A stretch of 64,000 nucleotides of DNA from an uncultured Anaerolineae bacterium (GTDB lineage Bacteria > Chloroflexota > Anaerolineae > Promineifilales > Promineifilaceae): contig CAJQMR010000024.1 in assembly GCA_905479495.1 (NCBI GenBank), forward strand, positions 1 through 64,000. The letters run 5' to 3'. Position numbers and translations under genes: made by a program. Shown here piece after piece: positions 17,356-25,840 of this stretch; position 1 is the first letter of the stretch, and each line of letters begins with the position of its first letter. The notes beneath the pieces were generated by a model, which worked only from the letters and a program-made list of their open reading frames with translations, was not told the origin of the DNA and did no database searches.

Positions 17356-18606
17356 CTACTCCCTCAAGGCCGGATTGAATACCTGGTCGAGACCTGTATT
17401 CATCAAATTCATTGAAAATGCGATCAGCGCAATCACGATGATAACGGGGAAGTAGGCCCACCATTTGCCCAGGATGTGCGCCTGGTAAATCATCGCCCAG
17501 TTCATCATCAAACCTAGCGTTGGGTCTTCTGTTGTTTTGGGGCCTAAGCCGAGGATCGACAAACCAGCCTCGGCCAAGATGCCTGAGGAAATTTGCAGGA
17601 TCAGGGCCATAATGACATAGGAAGCGATGTAAGGTAGGATGTCCTTAGCAATGATGTGCACGATTGAATGACCAGAGAGCTTTGACAAATTGACATGGTC
17701 GCGATTCCGCAAAGAAATCACCTGTGACCGCACGGCCCTGGCCGTCCATACCCAGGAAGTAAGCCCGATCACCACAGCAATGATAAAGGCCCCGCGTTGT
17801 TCCTGGCCGATACTGAATGAAATCAAGATCAATAAGACAAAACTGGGAATTACGGTGAACAGGTTGGTGACGAACATAATGACGTCATCCACGAAGCCTC
17901 CAACATAACCGGACACTAGCCCCAGAACCAGACCAATCACGGTGGCAACGATGCCAGCCACAAAACCAATTTGTAGCGATACGATGGTTGCCGCTACCAA
18001 TTCCGTTAATACGTCCCGGCCAAAGTTATCGGTTCCTAATGGCAGTACACGCACGTTAGGCACCTGAGTGACATTCACGTAGGCAGATTGAGGCACAGTG
18101 CCTGTTTCTTCGAGAACGGCCGTTTCTGCATCCATCTCAGCAATCACAGCCTCCTCAGTGGACAACAAACCCTGAATATTATTATTGAGCCGAATGTAGT
18201 AATTTCGCTGGGCATTGGTATTCCCCGCGATCCGTATTGTCGGATCAAAGTTATTAAACCATTGATCCAAAAGTTGTGCCGTGTTTGCGATATCGATCTC
18301 GCTCTCAGGCATCCCATTTCCTACCAGCCAATCCTGGATCGCCTGGCGATCATCGTCATTCAGTTTACTAGCAATACGTCTCTCAGCAGCTTTATCCAGA
18401 TTAAGCGTATATTGTGGCGAATTGAGGCTGTCATACACATTCACGTAAATGCCGGGGGCAAAGAACGTGCCCTGGCCGATAATCTCCAACGGCGGATCTG
18501 GAATGATTAGCGGATAAATAATCACAAACAATAAAATGGCAGCAAAAATGGAAAACCCGGTCACAAATTTACCAGAGCGAAAAACTTGTTGAATTAGATG
18601 TTTCAT
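17356..18606 (-). CDS. Opp/Dpp-type ABC transporter permease (OppC-like)
   Basis: This 416-residue protein has one N-terminal membrane helix (about 15-38), then a long extracytoplasmic insert (about 40-185) rich in Asn, Asp and Gln. A binding-protein-dependent transport domain with five or more helices and the EAA-type loop follows. The insert makes it about 100 residues longer than a typical OppC and could contact the lipoprotein or the substrate. The NFGRDVLTELV stretch just before the transport domain is the OppC landmark (GTDxxGRD). Confidence 0.9.
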   Translation of the reverse strand: MKHLIQQVFRSGKFVTGFSIFAAILLFVIIYPLIIPDPPLEIIGQGTFFAPGIYVNVYDSLNSPQYTLNLDKAAERRIASKLNDDDRQAIQDWLVGNGMPESEIDIANTAQLLDQWFNNFDPTIRIAGNTNAQRNYYIRLNNNIQGLLSTEEAVIAEMDAETAVLEETGTVPQSAYVNVTQVPNVRVLPLGTDNFGRDVLTELVAATIVSLQIGFVAGIVATVIGLVLGLVSGYVGGFVDDVIMFVTNLFTVIPSFVLLILISFSIGQEQRGAFIIAVVIGLTSWVWTARAVRSQVISLRNRDHVNLSKLSGHSIVHIIAKDILPYIASYVIMALILQISSGILAEAGLSILGLGPKTTEDPTLGLMMNWAMIYQAHILGKWWAYFPVIIVIALIAFSMNLMNTGLDQVFNPALRE

Positions 18607-18620
18607 ATCAGCATCTATCC

Positions 18621-19625
18621 TTAATCAGCCTGGGCTGCCTTAATGCGTGGATCAAGGAAGCCGTAGATGATCTCAATTAGAAAGTTCGCCGCCAGCACCA
18701 TAATGGTGACGATCAATGTGGTCGCTGAGATCAACGGGTAATCCTGGCCTAAAACGGCCGTTAAAATCGTGGAACCAAGTCCCGGATAGCTAAAGATAAT
18801 CTCCGCCACCAACGCCCCACCTACCATGGTTCCAATCGATAGCGCCAGCCCAGTGATTTGGGGCAACATGGCATTCCGAAAAACATACCGAACGATCTTG
18901 CTATCCTTGATGCCCATGAAACGGCTGTACCTTACGTAATCCGCGTTCAGCTCATAGATAGCCATGGAACGCATGCCAATCGCCTGACCACCAATCGTGA
19001 TCAAAACAATTGACCAGAACGGCAGTTGGTAATGGATAAAGACAGACCAGAAAAATTTCCAACTGAAGTTAGGAATCAGGTCAAAACCATAACCACCTGA
19101 AGTAGGAAACCACTTGAAAGTGACGGCAAAAACAACCAGCAAAATGATTGCCGAGCCGAATGCCGGTAAATTGCTGACAAAAATGCTGACCGGCATGAGA
19201 ACTCTATCAAAACTTCCCTTACGATAAGCAGCCAATGCGCCAAGTGAGTTCCCAATAATCCAACCCACAATGATGGCTGGAAACTGCAACCCAATCGTCC
19301 ACCAGATAGAAGATTTGATCACATCCGCCACGGTTCTAGGATACTGACTAAATGAAAAACCAAAGTCACCCTGAAATACATTTTTCACATAGAGAAAGAA
19401 TTGTTCCAGCATCGGTTTGTTGGTGCCAAACTGCTCTGCGTATTGCTCATAAATTGCCTGAACGCCGCTCGTATTACTCATGCCTTGTGCCAGCCTTGAG
19501 ACAATGGCTGCCACCGGATCACCCGGCATCAGGCGGGGCAAGATGAAATTTAGGATAAAAGCGGCCACCAGGGTAACCAGGAACCACCCTATCTTGCCTA
19601 GAAAATAATTGCGATACCCTTTCAA
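18621..19625 (-). CDS. Opp/Dpp-type ABC transporter permease (OppB-like)
   Basis: The chosen start is TTG at 19625: a full AAGGAGGT lies six bases upstream and the next in-frame start further up has none. This gives 334 residues. The protein has the OppB N-terminal helix, LPRLMPGDPVAAIVSRL, and the C-terminal transport domain with the loop MRSMAIYELNADYVRYSRFMGI. It forms the channel with the OppC-like protein. It is separated from the solute-binding protein gene by a terminator-like hairpin, so permease levels are probably lower than those of the lipoprotein. Confidence 0.9.
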   Translation of the reverse strand: MKGYRNYFLGKIGWFLVTLVAAFILNFILPRLMPGDPVAAIVSRLAQGMSNTSGVQAIYEQYAEQFGTNKPMLEQFFLYVKNVFQGDFGFSFSQYPRTVADVIKSSIWWTIGLQFPAIIVGWIIGNSLGALAAYRKGSFDRVLMPVSIFVSNLPAFGSAIILLVVFAVTFKWFPTSGGYGFDLIPNFSWKFFWSVFIHYQLPFWSIVLITIGGQAIGMRSMAIYELNADYVRYSRFMGIKDSKIVRYVFRNAMLPQITGLALSIGTMVGGALVAEIIFSYPGLGSTILTAVLGQDYPLISATTLIVTIMVLAANFLIEIIYGFLDPRIKAAQAD

Positions 19626-19735
19626 CGCAGTACCTCCTTGTAAAAAATAGGTGACAGTCACTTGACTAGATCAAAAAGGAACCTGCAGCTACAGAAATTA
19701 GCCACAACGGTTGCAAAATGACTGTTTCCAATTTA

Positions 19736-19776
19736 TGAAAAACAGCCATGCCCCGGTTGTGGGACATGGCTGTTTT
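19736..19776 (-). terminator. partial terminator between solute-binding protein and permease genes
   Basis: AAAACAGCCATG (19739-19750) and CATGGCTGTTTT (19765-19776) pair perfectly around a 14-base loop that can add further C-G pairs. Read on the minus strand, a T run follows the stem. It lies 13 bases past the lipoprotein stop codon, a common place for attenuation inside importer operons. Confidence 0.8.
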
Positions 19777-19788
19777 ATTATTTACCTC

Positions 19789-21783
19789 TTATGGATTAAC
19801 AAGCTCCAGGTTATAGAGGCCTGCAATGCTCCAACCGTCAGTCAGGTCGAGCGGGGGAACAGGGGGGGTGGTCCCATCACCCTCGTACGGGAAGTTAGTC
19901 CAAACAGACTCGTTTACCGTATGGAAAGATTGGGGACGGTACATAAGCGTGAAAGAGGGAACATCAGTCAGGTAGATTTTAACCAATTCCGTGTACATTT
20001 CCTTCAACGCATCGGGATCGGTCTCCGTGGGAATGGCCTGGATCAGGGCATCGGCATCGGGATTTGCATACTGACCCCAGTTACCGTTCCAGTTGCTGGC
20101 CAAACCATTGAATTCAGAGCTAATCAGATGGCGAATACGTGACCATGGCTGGGTCGGACCAGCGCCATCACTCCACATCATGAAGATGTCATACCCTTCG
20201 GGCAGTGGTGCATCGGATTTGGTAACAACCGTTTGGTACACGGACCATTCAGGGTAGTTCGACGTAATTTCAATACCAATTTCTTTACCGGCGGCAGCAA
20301 CCACTTCAATGGCAGCTTGCCAATCGGACCAGCCATTGGGGCAGGTAGCGACGTAGCTGAGTTTCTCACCGTTGTATTCACGCCAGCCATCGCCATCGGT
20401 ATCAACGATACCAGCTTCATCAAGCATCGCCTTGGCACCTTCAATGTCATTGCCAGCCCATTGCAAGTCGGCTACAGCGTCGTGGTCATACAGTGCTTGC
20501 TCACCTGGGGTCGGGTTCATCAGCGAGCGCGGAACTTGATCGAAGGTGGCTGATTGGTTCGTCATTGCGTTGGCGATGATAGTGGGATAATCCACAGCCA
20601 TGGCAATAGCTTTGCGAACCGCAACCTGATCCAAACCAGGAGATTCTAGATTAAAGAAGGCGGTTGGCAGACTGGCACCAATGCCATAGGGTGCATCGGG
20701 CAGATAGGTAGAAATGGGTAGACCATCTTCCAACCACAGATCCTGAACATTGGAGTTGAATTGCTGGCTGACATCCACCTCGCCGGCCTGCAAAGCAGTT
20801 GTACCGGCCGCATTATCCTTAAAGATCGTATGTGCCAGGTATTTCGGGACTGGCAGGTGGCCAAACATGCTGGCATCTTGACCCCAGTAGTTATCATCAC
20901 GAATGAGAATAACCTTGCTATCATCAGCGAAGTATTTGTGATAAGGACCGGAGAAAACAACATCCTCAGCAGCATCGGCCAGTAGTTCGGTAGCATCCTC
21001 GCCAACACGTTCTTCTAATGTCTGAGTCCAGGCTTTCTGAATGACATAGTTGCTGCTCAGGTAAGCCTCAACGATCAGCGGATTGACCGTGTTGCCATTC
21101 TCGTCCAGTTTGGCTCTGATGACGACCGTTTGGGGATCAACTGCTTCGATAGCGTCAATGAAATCTACATTGGAAGCGCCAGTAGGTGTGCTGTACTTAA
21201 CATGGGTGGCCCAGGTATAAGCGACATCATCTGCGGTCACCGGGGTGCCATCACTCCAATGGGCGGCAGGGTTGAGCTTAAAGGTAATCTCGGTACGGGC
21301 ATCGTTCCACGTGTAGGGACCATCAGCCAATAAAGGATACACCTGGCCATCGAGCATGTTGTACACATATGGGGTTTCGAATATGACGACGCGAGCGCTG
21401 TCTTGCTGGGCAATGGCCCACATATTATTGTTGCTGGAGTATGGATTCCAACCAACCACCGAACCCCACTGTTGACCATTGAAGTACAGGGTTTCGTTTC
21501 GCGGCAAAGAATTCGGATCAGCGGCTTCTTCGTCCATGGCTTCTTCATCCATGGCTTCTTCTTCTGCCGGGGCAGCTTCTTCTTCGTCCATGGCTTCTTC
21601 TGCCGGGGCAGCTTCTTCTTCGTCCATGGCTTCTTCTTCTGCCGGGGCGGCTTCTTCCTCTTGTGCTGGTGCAGCATCTACAGGTTCTTCATCCTCCGTT
21701 GCCGTTGTTCCGCCGCATGCGCTTAACGCAAAAACAAGCAGCAAGCCAAGAAGGATATAAAACAAGTTTTTTCTGTGCTTCAT
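19789..21783 (-). CDS. ABC transporter substrate-binding lipoprotein (family 5)
   Basis: The ATG at 21783 (AGGAG upstream) was chosen because it directly begins a lipoprotein signal, MKHRKNLFYILLGLLLVFALSACGG in outline, with the lipidated Cys at residue 23. The ORF is open 120 bases further but without a signal. Residues 30-95 are an acidic, low-complexity tether of repeated EEAAPAEEEAMDE units. The rest (664 residues in all) is a family 5 oligopeptide/oligosaccharide-binding protein with the WSDGTPVTADDVAYTW motif. It is the receptor of the importer encoded by the next four genes. Context points to plant or microbial oligosaccharides. Confidence 0.92.
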   Translation of the reverse strand: MKHRKNLFYILLGLLLVFALSACGGTTATEDEEPVDAAPAQEEEAAPAEEEAMDEEEAAPAEEAMDEEEAAPAEEEAMDEEAMDEEAADPNSLPRNETLYFNGQQWGSVVGWNPYSSNNNMWAIAQQDSARVVIFETPYVYNMLDGQVYPLLADGPYTWNDARTEITFKLNPAAHWSDGTPVTADDVAYTWATHVKYSTPTGASNVDFIDAIEAVDPQTVVIRAKLDENGNTVNPLIVEAYLSSNYVIQKAWTQTLEERVGEDATELLADAAEDVVFSGPYHKYFADDSKVILIRDDNYWGQDASMFGHLPVPKYLAHTIFKDNAAGTTALQAGEVDVSQQFNSNVQDLWLEDGLPISTYLPDAPYGIGASLPTAFFNLESPGLDQVAVRKAIAMAVDYPTIIANAMTNQSATFDQVPRSLMNPTPGEQALYDHDAVADLQWAGNDIEGAKAMLDEAGIVDTDGDGWREYNGEKLSYVATCPNGWSDWQAAIEVVAAAGKEIGIEITSNYPEWSVYQTVVTKSDAPLPEGYDIFMMWSDGAGPTQPWSRIRHLISSEFNGLASNWNGNWGQYANPDADALIQAIPTETDPDALKEMYTELVKIYLTDVPSFTLMYRPQSFHTVNESVWTNFPYEGDGTTPPVPPLDLTDGWSIAGLYNLELVNP

Positions 21784-21812
21784 AATTAATCTCTCCTCAC
21801 TATTGGGTGGGT

Positions 21813-21870
21813 GATTTTTGCAGCTTTTGCAACAAAATTGCATTTTTTCAAAAAGTAGCCTGCAAAAATC
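21813..21870. promoter_or_regulatory. inverted repeat in the leader of the importer operon
   Basis: GATTTTTGCAG (21813-21823) and CTGCAAAAATC (21860-21870) are perfect 11-base inverted copies, 36 bases apart. They lie 30-87 bases upstream of the lipoprotein start. This could be a pair of half-sites for the regulator or a leader RNA stem. Confidence 0.4.
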
Positions 21871-22031
21871 TGGTTGATATTTAGATTGTCTTAAAACAGA
21901 CAACCACTCTGCCTATCAATCAAAATTACCGAAAAAAACGGGTTTTGTAAATCTCGTTTTTGGATGATTTCACTGAGGTAAGAGGGTATTCATTGAGTGA
22001 TAATTCACAAACAGACGTACAAAACCCTCCA

Positions 22032-22078
22032 AAAAGTTACCCAAATCCATTACAATGGTATATATTTGGGTAACTTTT
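22032..22078. promoter_or_regulatory. candidate operator: nested inverted repeat upstream of the MalT-like gene
   Basis: AAAAGTTACCCAAAT (22032-22046) and ATTTGGGTAACTTTT (22064-22078) are perfect 15-base inverted copies. The 17-base spacer contains a second palindrome, CCATTACAATGG. The element is in the divergent region 21784-22146 between the importer operon and the activator gene, 69 bases before the activator ATG. It is the best candidate binding site or RNA switch for this locus. No clear -10/-35 pair was assigned; the remaining sequence is AT-rich. Confidence 0.55.
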
Positions 22079-22146
22079 ATTTTCGTGAAGCTAATTCAGC
22101 TTGTGGGGCGAGTCTTGATAATACTTGATATTAGGGAGCAAATAGC

Positions 22147-25146
22147 ATGAAGCCGATAGTAAAAGATGGCGTTTTATGGGCAGGGGAAAAGGAAACGGCC
22201 GTTTCCGATCCCATCCCCCTTGACTCTCCACAATGGAGCAACTGGCTTGCCAAACATAAACTATTTAAATTCAAAGGCTCTATCGGACATTTTTCAGCGC
22301 GACGAGAGACTCGGCATGGCAGCAATTACTGGTACGCTTACCGTCGTCGCAATGGCAAGCTCCATAAAATCTACTTGGGGAAATCTGAGGAGATAACCCT
22401 AACAAGGCTAGACCAAGCTGCTGCTAATCTGGCTGGCAAAGCCGTTTTAACGCAGTTGGTTCTATCCACCGACCAATCAAACGATCTCCCCTATAATTCT
22501 TGGGGTAACGGTTCACTACCTTCTCTAACAAAATTCAGACCTCCTATTTTGCCACCGAACCTGATAGTCCGCCCCCGCCTGAACCAAAAAATCAGCACGC
22601 CGGTTACTTTTATTTGCGCCCCAGGCGGATTTGGCAAAAGCACACTGCTAAATACCTGGCAACAAGAGCGCGGTGATATACCTGTGGCCTGGGTGGCCTT
22701 AGATGCAGACGATAATCACTTGCTGCGATTTTGGTCAACAGTTGTTATGGCCTTACAGGCTGTTGTACCCGGCCTAGGTAAAAATTTACTGCCCTATCTC
22801 CAGGTGTCTTCATCGGTTACCCCTGCCGAAATTGCAGCTCGATTAACCAATGAAATCATCAGCGCTACGGAAGCAATGGGGACAATTGGATTAGTGATAG
22901 ATGACTACCATCACATCCAACACCCAGACGTACACCACTCTATCCAGGCCTGGTTGGAACATTTACCCCCTGCCTTGCAACTTATCATTTCTGGCCGTAC
23001 CCGTCCCCCCATTGCGTTAGGGTGCTTGCGTTCCCGTGGGCTAGTTACAGAGTTAGAAATGGAAGATTTGCGATTCACTTTGGAAGAGGGCATCGATTTT
23101 TTGCAGCAGCACATCTCAGAAAACCCCTTGGCTTATGGAGACATGGAGACATTGGTTAAACGCACTGGTGGGTGGGCGGCCGGTCTCATGCTGGCCGTAC
23201 TGGCATTAAATAAACAACAAGACCGGCAGCATTTTCTGGATTCTTTCAATGGCGCCCATATTTTCCTCCGAGAGTACTTTTTGGAGAGCGTCTTACAACA
23301 GCAACCGGCAACGGTGCAAAACTTTTTGCTGAAAACCTCGGTTCTTAAACAACTAACTGGCGGTCTGTGTGACGCTGTGACAGGGCAAACCGGTGGTGCA
23401 GAAATGCTCGACCGACTTTGGCAGGAAAATCTTTTTATGGTGCGCTCCGAAGAGCGCACATGGTATCACTACCATGATCTGTTCGCTGAAATGTTAAGCG
23501 ACCAGCTACAGATGAGGTTTCCTGATCAAATCTCTGATCTACACCGCCGAGCAGCAGCCTGGTATCGTCAGCAAAATGCTTCAGCGGATGCGGTACGCCA
23601 CTTGCTAGCGATTGAAGATTGGGAAGAAGCGGCCTCCTTAATTGAAGATGAAGTGTTGCATGAACTGGTTGAATATGGTGAAGATTCACGCTTGCTGCGC
23701 TGGATTCAACAACTGCCAGAATCTGTTTTCCAACATCACAAAACGCTGCTTTTTGTCTATTTGCGGCTAGCCAAACTGGCCTTGCATCCGACCGAAGTAG
23801 AGCGATTTCTCCAGCGTCTGGAAACGAAACTCATTGGCAAACCCGATCAAGCAATGACCCCAGATGAGATCGAGGTTCTGGCCGAGGTTCGCACGATCCG
23901 GCAACGTAAAATGGCTGGAGACACCACCTTCTCTCAAGCAGGTGTCTCCGATCCTCGTTGGCAATTGCTGGATGCTTTATGGATTGTTGAAGCAAGCCAT
24001 ATGCCGCCAACTGAAAAAGTGGGCACACGTCTGTGTGGAATTTACGAGCAAGCACGGGTGCAAGGGAACCTATTCGTTGTGTTGATCGCTGGCTCTGACT
24101 GCGCAAACCGAGCCTTTTTACAAGGCCATTTACGACAAAGCGAAAAGATGATCTATCAAGTTTTACAACAAGCTTTGACACAGCGGGGCAAACTGCCAGA
24201 ACCAGCCAGCATCGCTTTAATCAGTCTAAGCCAAATTTGCCTGGCACGCAATGAATTATCCCAAGCCAGCCAACTGTTACAGCAGGCAACGGTTGTTGAT
24301 CCCAACCCAACCAGTTCCAATATGCTCATGAACATCGCCATTACGCGGGCGAAGTTGCAGTCAACCTTGGGCAATCATGAAGCAGCGCGCTCAACCATTC
24401 AGGCGGCACGGGCTTTACAAGCACAGCGCCCTTCAGGAGTATGGCGCGATCAGGACCTGGCAGCGTATGAGGCAATGTTCTGTGTTCCGTTGGAGAATTG
24501 GGGAGAAGTTGAACGGCTATTAAATGAGGTAGAAGAAGAAAATCACCAGTTGTCGCAATTGGTGCAGGCCGAAATGCTGCTGCGCCAAAAGAAAGCCGCA
24601 GCGGCTGAAAAAATTCTACGGCAGTTACTGGAGCAAAACCCGCACGGCTTGCCAAACGAGCCATTAATGAGCGTTCGCCTGTTGTTAACTTTGGCACTGT
24701 ATGACCAGCACCAACTTAACCAGTCTCGGCAGGTGTTATCCGATGCCATACGGTCAGCAGCTCCAGAGCGATTTATACGGCCGTTTCTCAAATACGATAC
24801 GCAATTAAGCCCCCTGCTGGCGCTTCTGTTGCACACCGAAAACCTGACCAGCGAAGCGCAAGAATTCATCCGTGAGATATTAAAGCTGCTAGGCTATACG
24901 CACAACGCCACAGACCTGATACCGCAACAGAAATTAGAGTCCATGGTTACAGCAGCATCTATTACAAATCGTGAACAAGAAGTGCTGCAATTAGTGAGTG
25001 ACGGCTTATCCAATCGCGAAATAGGGGTTAATCTGTGCATTTCCCCTGGTACGGTAAAAACACATCTGGCCAACATTTACGGCAAACTGGAAGTAAATAA
25101 TCGGGTGCAGGCCGTAGCGGAAGCACGCATGCTGGAACTGATTTAA
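22147..25146 (+). CDS. MalT/LuxR-type STAND ATPase transcriptional activator
   Basis: This 999-residue regulator begins with an extra basic domain (about 35-95; YWYAYRRRNGKLHKIYLGK) that resembles small DNA-binding arm domains. A STAND ATPase follows with Walker A APGGFGKST (158-166) and Walker B VIDDYHH, then winged-helix and TPR-like helices (about 450-900). The C-terminal LuxR HTH, LTNREQEVLQLVSDGLSNRE, is at about 937-999. Relatives such as MalT bind an inducing sugar and ATP, oligomerise and activate sugar-use genes. It diverges from the importer/glycosidase operon, which it probably controls. Its stop overlaps the convergent FmdE-like gene by four bases. Confidence 0.9.
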   Translation: MKPIVKDGVLWAGEKETAVSDPIPLDSPQWSNWLAKHKLFKFKGSIGHFSARRETRHGSNYWYAYRRRNGKLHKIYLGKSEEITLTRLDQAAANLAGKAVLTQLVLSTDQSNDLPYNSWGNGSLPSLTKFRPPILPPNLIVRPRLNQKISTPVTFICAPGGFGKSTLLNTWQQERGDIPVAWVALDADDNHLLRFWSTVVMALQAVVPGLGKNLLPYLQVSSSVTPAEIAARLTNEIISATEAMGTIGLVIDDYHHIQHPDVHHSIQAWLEHLPPALQLIISGRTRPPIALGCLRSRGLVTELEMEDLRFTLEEGIDFLQQHISENPLAYGDMETLVKRTGGWAAGLMLAVLALNKQQDRQHFLDSFNGAHIFLREYFLESVLQQQPATVQNFLLKTSVLKQLTGGLCDAVTGQTGGAEMLDRLWQENLFMVRSEERTWYHYHDLFAEMLSDQLQMRFPDQISDLHRRAAAWYRQQNASADAVRHLLAIEDWEEAASLIEDEVLHELVEYGEDSRLLRWIQQLPESVFQHHKTLLFVYLRLAKLALHPTEVERFLQRLETKLIGKPDQAMTPDEIEVLAEVRTIRQRKMAGDTTFSQAGVSDPRWQLLDALWIVEASHMPPTEKVGTRLCGIYEQARVQGNLFVVLIAGSDCANRAFLQGHLRQSEKMIYQVLQQALTQRGKLPEPASIALISLSQICLARNELSQASQLLQQATVVDPNPTSSNMLMNIAITRAKLQSTLGNHEAARSTIQAARALQAQRPSGVWRDQDLAAYEAMFCVPLENWGEVERLLNEVEEENHQLSQLVQAEMLLRQKKAAAAEKILRQLLEQNPHGLPNEPLMSVRLLLTLALYDQHQLNQSRQVLSDAIRSAAPERFIRPFLKYDTQLSPLLALLLHTENLTSEAQEFIREILKLLGYTHNATDLIPQQKLESMVTAASITNREQEVLQLVSDGLSNREIGVNLCISPGTVKTHLANIYGKLEVNNRVQAVAEARMLELI

Positions 25147-25823
25147 CGTAGAAATAATTCTGAGCAAATTGCTGCTGGCTTTATTTTTTCCTGCAATGGG
25201 TGATAGTAAGATTGCCCGGCACAGGCGCGGCAAAGGGTACGGCCGTTCTCCACCACCTCGCGCTCATTTATAATCTCTTCGCCACACACATCGCACAAAG
25301 CCCGGACACCAGGGCGGCTAATAATTTCGCTGATAGGTGTGGTTAACTGTACTGGCTGCCATTCCAACAGCACATCATCGGGCATAATTTGATAACCTTC
25401 CAGGTAAGCGTGCCAGCGGCTGCGGGCATTGGGCGCATAATCAGGGGCCATCTCGCGTGACTGCACACTGGGAGCGACACGAACTGCCTGCTCCGACACG
25501 GTATCCACAAAGGTAGCCGCCATCTTGCCAAAATCCACCACGCGCAGCGTGCGGCGGCCCACATGGCAGTCGGTGGCCACAGCCACCCCATCGGCCCCAC
25601 AGCCATCCGTTTCCATGATGGTGAGCAAGCGCTTTTTGGGATTCTCAAAAAGGTAGGCATTGGCATCCAGCAAACCAAGCTGGTGTAACCCAAACAGCCC
25701 CATGCGAATGCCCAACACCTGACGTGGACACAAATGGCGATGCCGCTCTGCCGAGGCATCCAGCAGTGGGATTAAAGCCTTACGATTAAAAAGATGAACG
25801 TTGGGGTCAATGGTCGCAATCAT
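25143..25823 (-). CDS. FmdE-like protein with C-terminal zinc finger
   Basis: This 226-residue protein has the FmdE domain: HRHLCPRQVLGIRMG (27-41), TDGCGADGVAVATDC (72-86) and RRTLRVVDFGKMA. It ends with a treble-clef zinc finger (Cys177, Cys180, Cys198, Cys201). FmdE was first named from formylmethanofuran dehydrogenase operons, but the family is widespread beside molybdenum and tungsten enzymes, and its biochemical role is not settled. Cys32, Cys75 and Cys86 with nearby His could bind metal. It is the last gene of the molybdoenzyme island, 17 bases after the radical SAM gene. Confidence 0.87.
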   Translation of the reverse strand: MIATIDPNVHLFNRKALIPLLDASAERHRHLCPRQVLGIRMGLFGLHQLGLLDANAYLFENPKKRLLTIMETDGCGADGVAVATDCHVGRRTLRVVDFGKMAATFVDTVSEQAVRVAPSVQSREMAPDYAPNARSRWHAYLEGYQIMPDDVLLEWQPVQLTTPISEIISRPGVRALCDVCGEEIINEREVVENGRTLCRACAGQSYYHPLQEKIKPAAICSELFLR

Positions 25824-25840
25824 TTCTTCAATCCTTGTGT

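Noticed and set aside
21403..21760. Serine/alanine-rich reading frames opposite the lipoprotein tether
   Set aside because: They are antisense shadows of the repeated EAMDEE codons and have no ribosome site.
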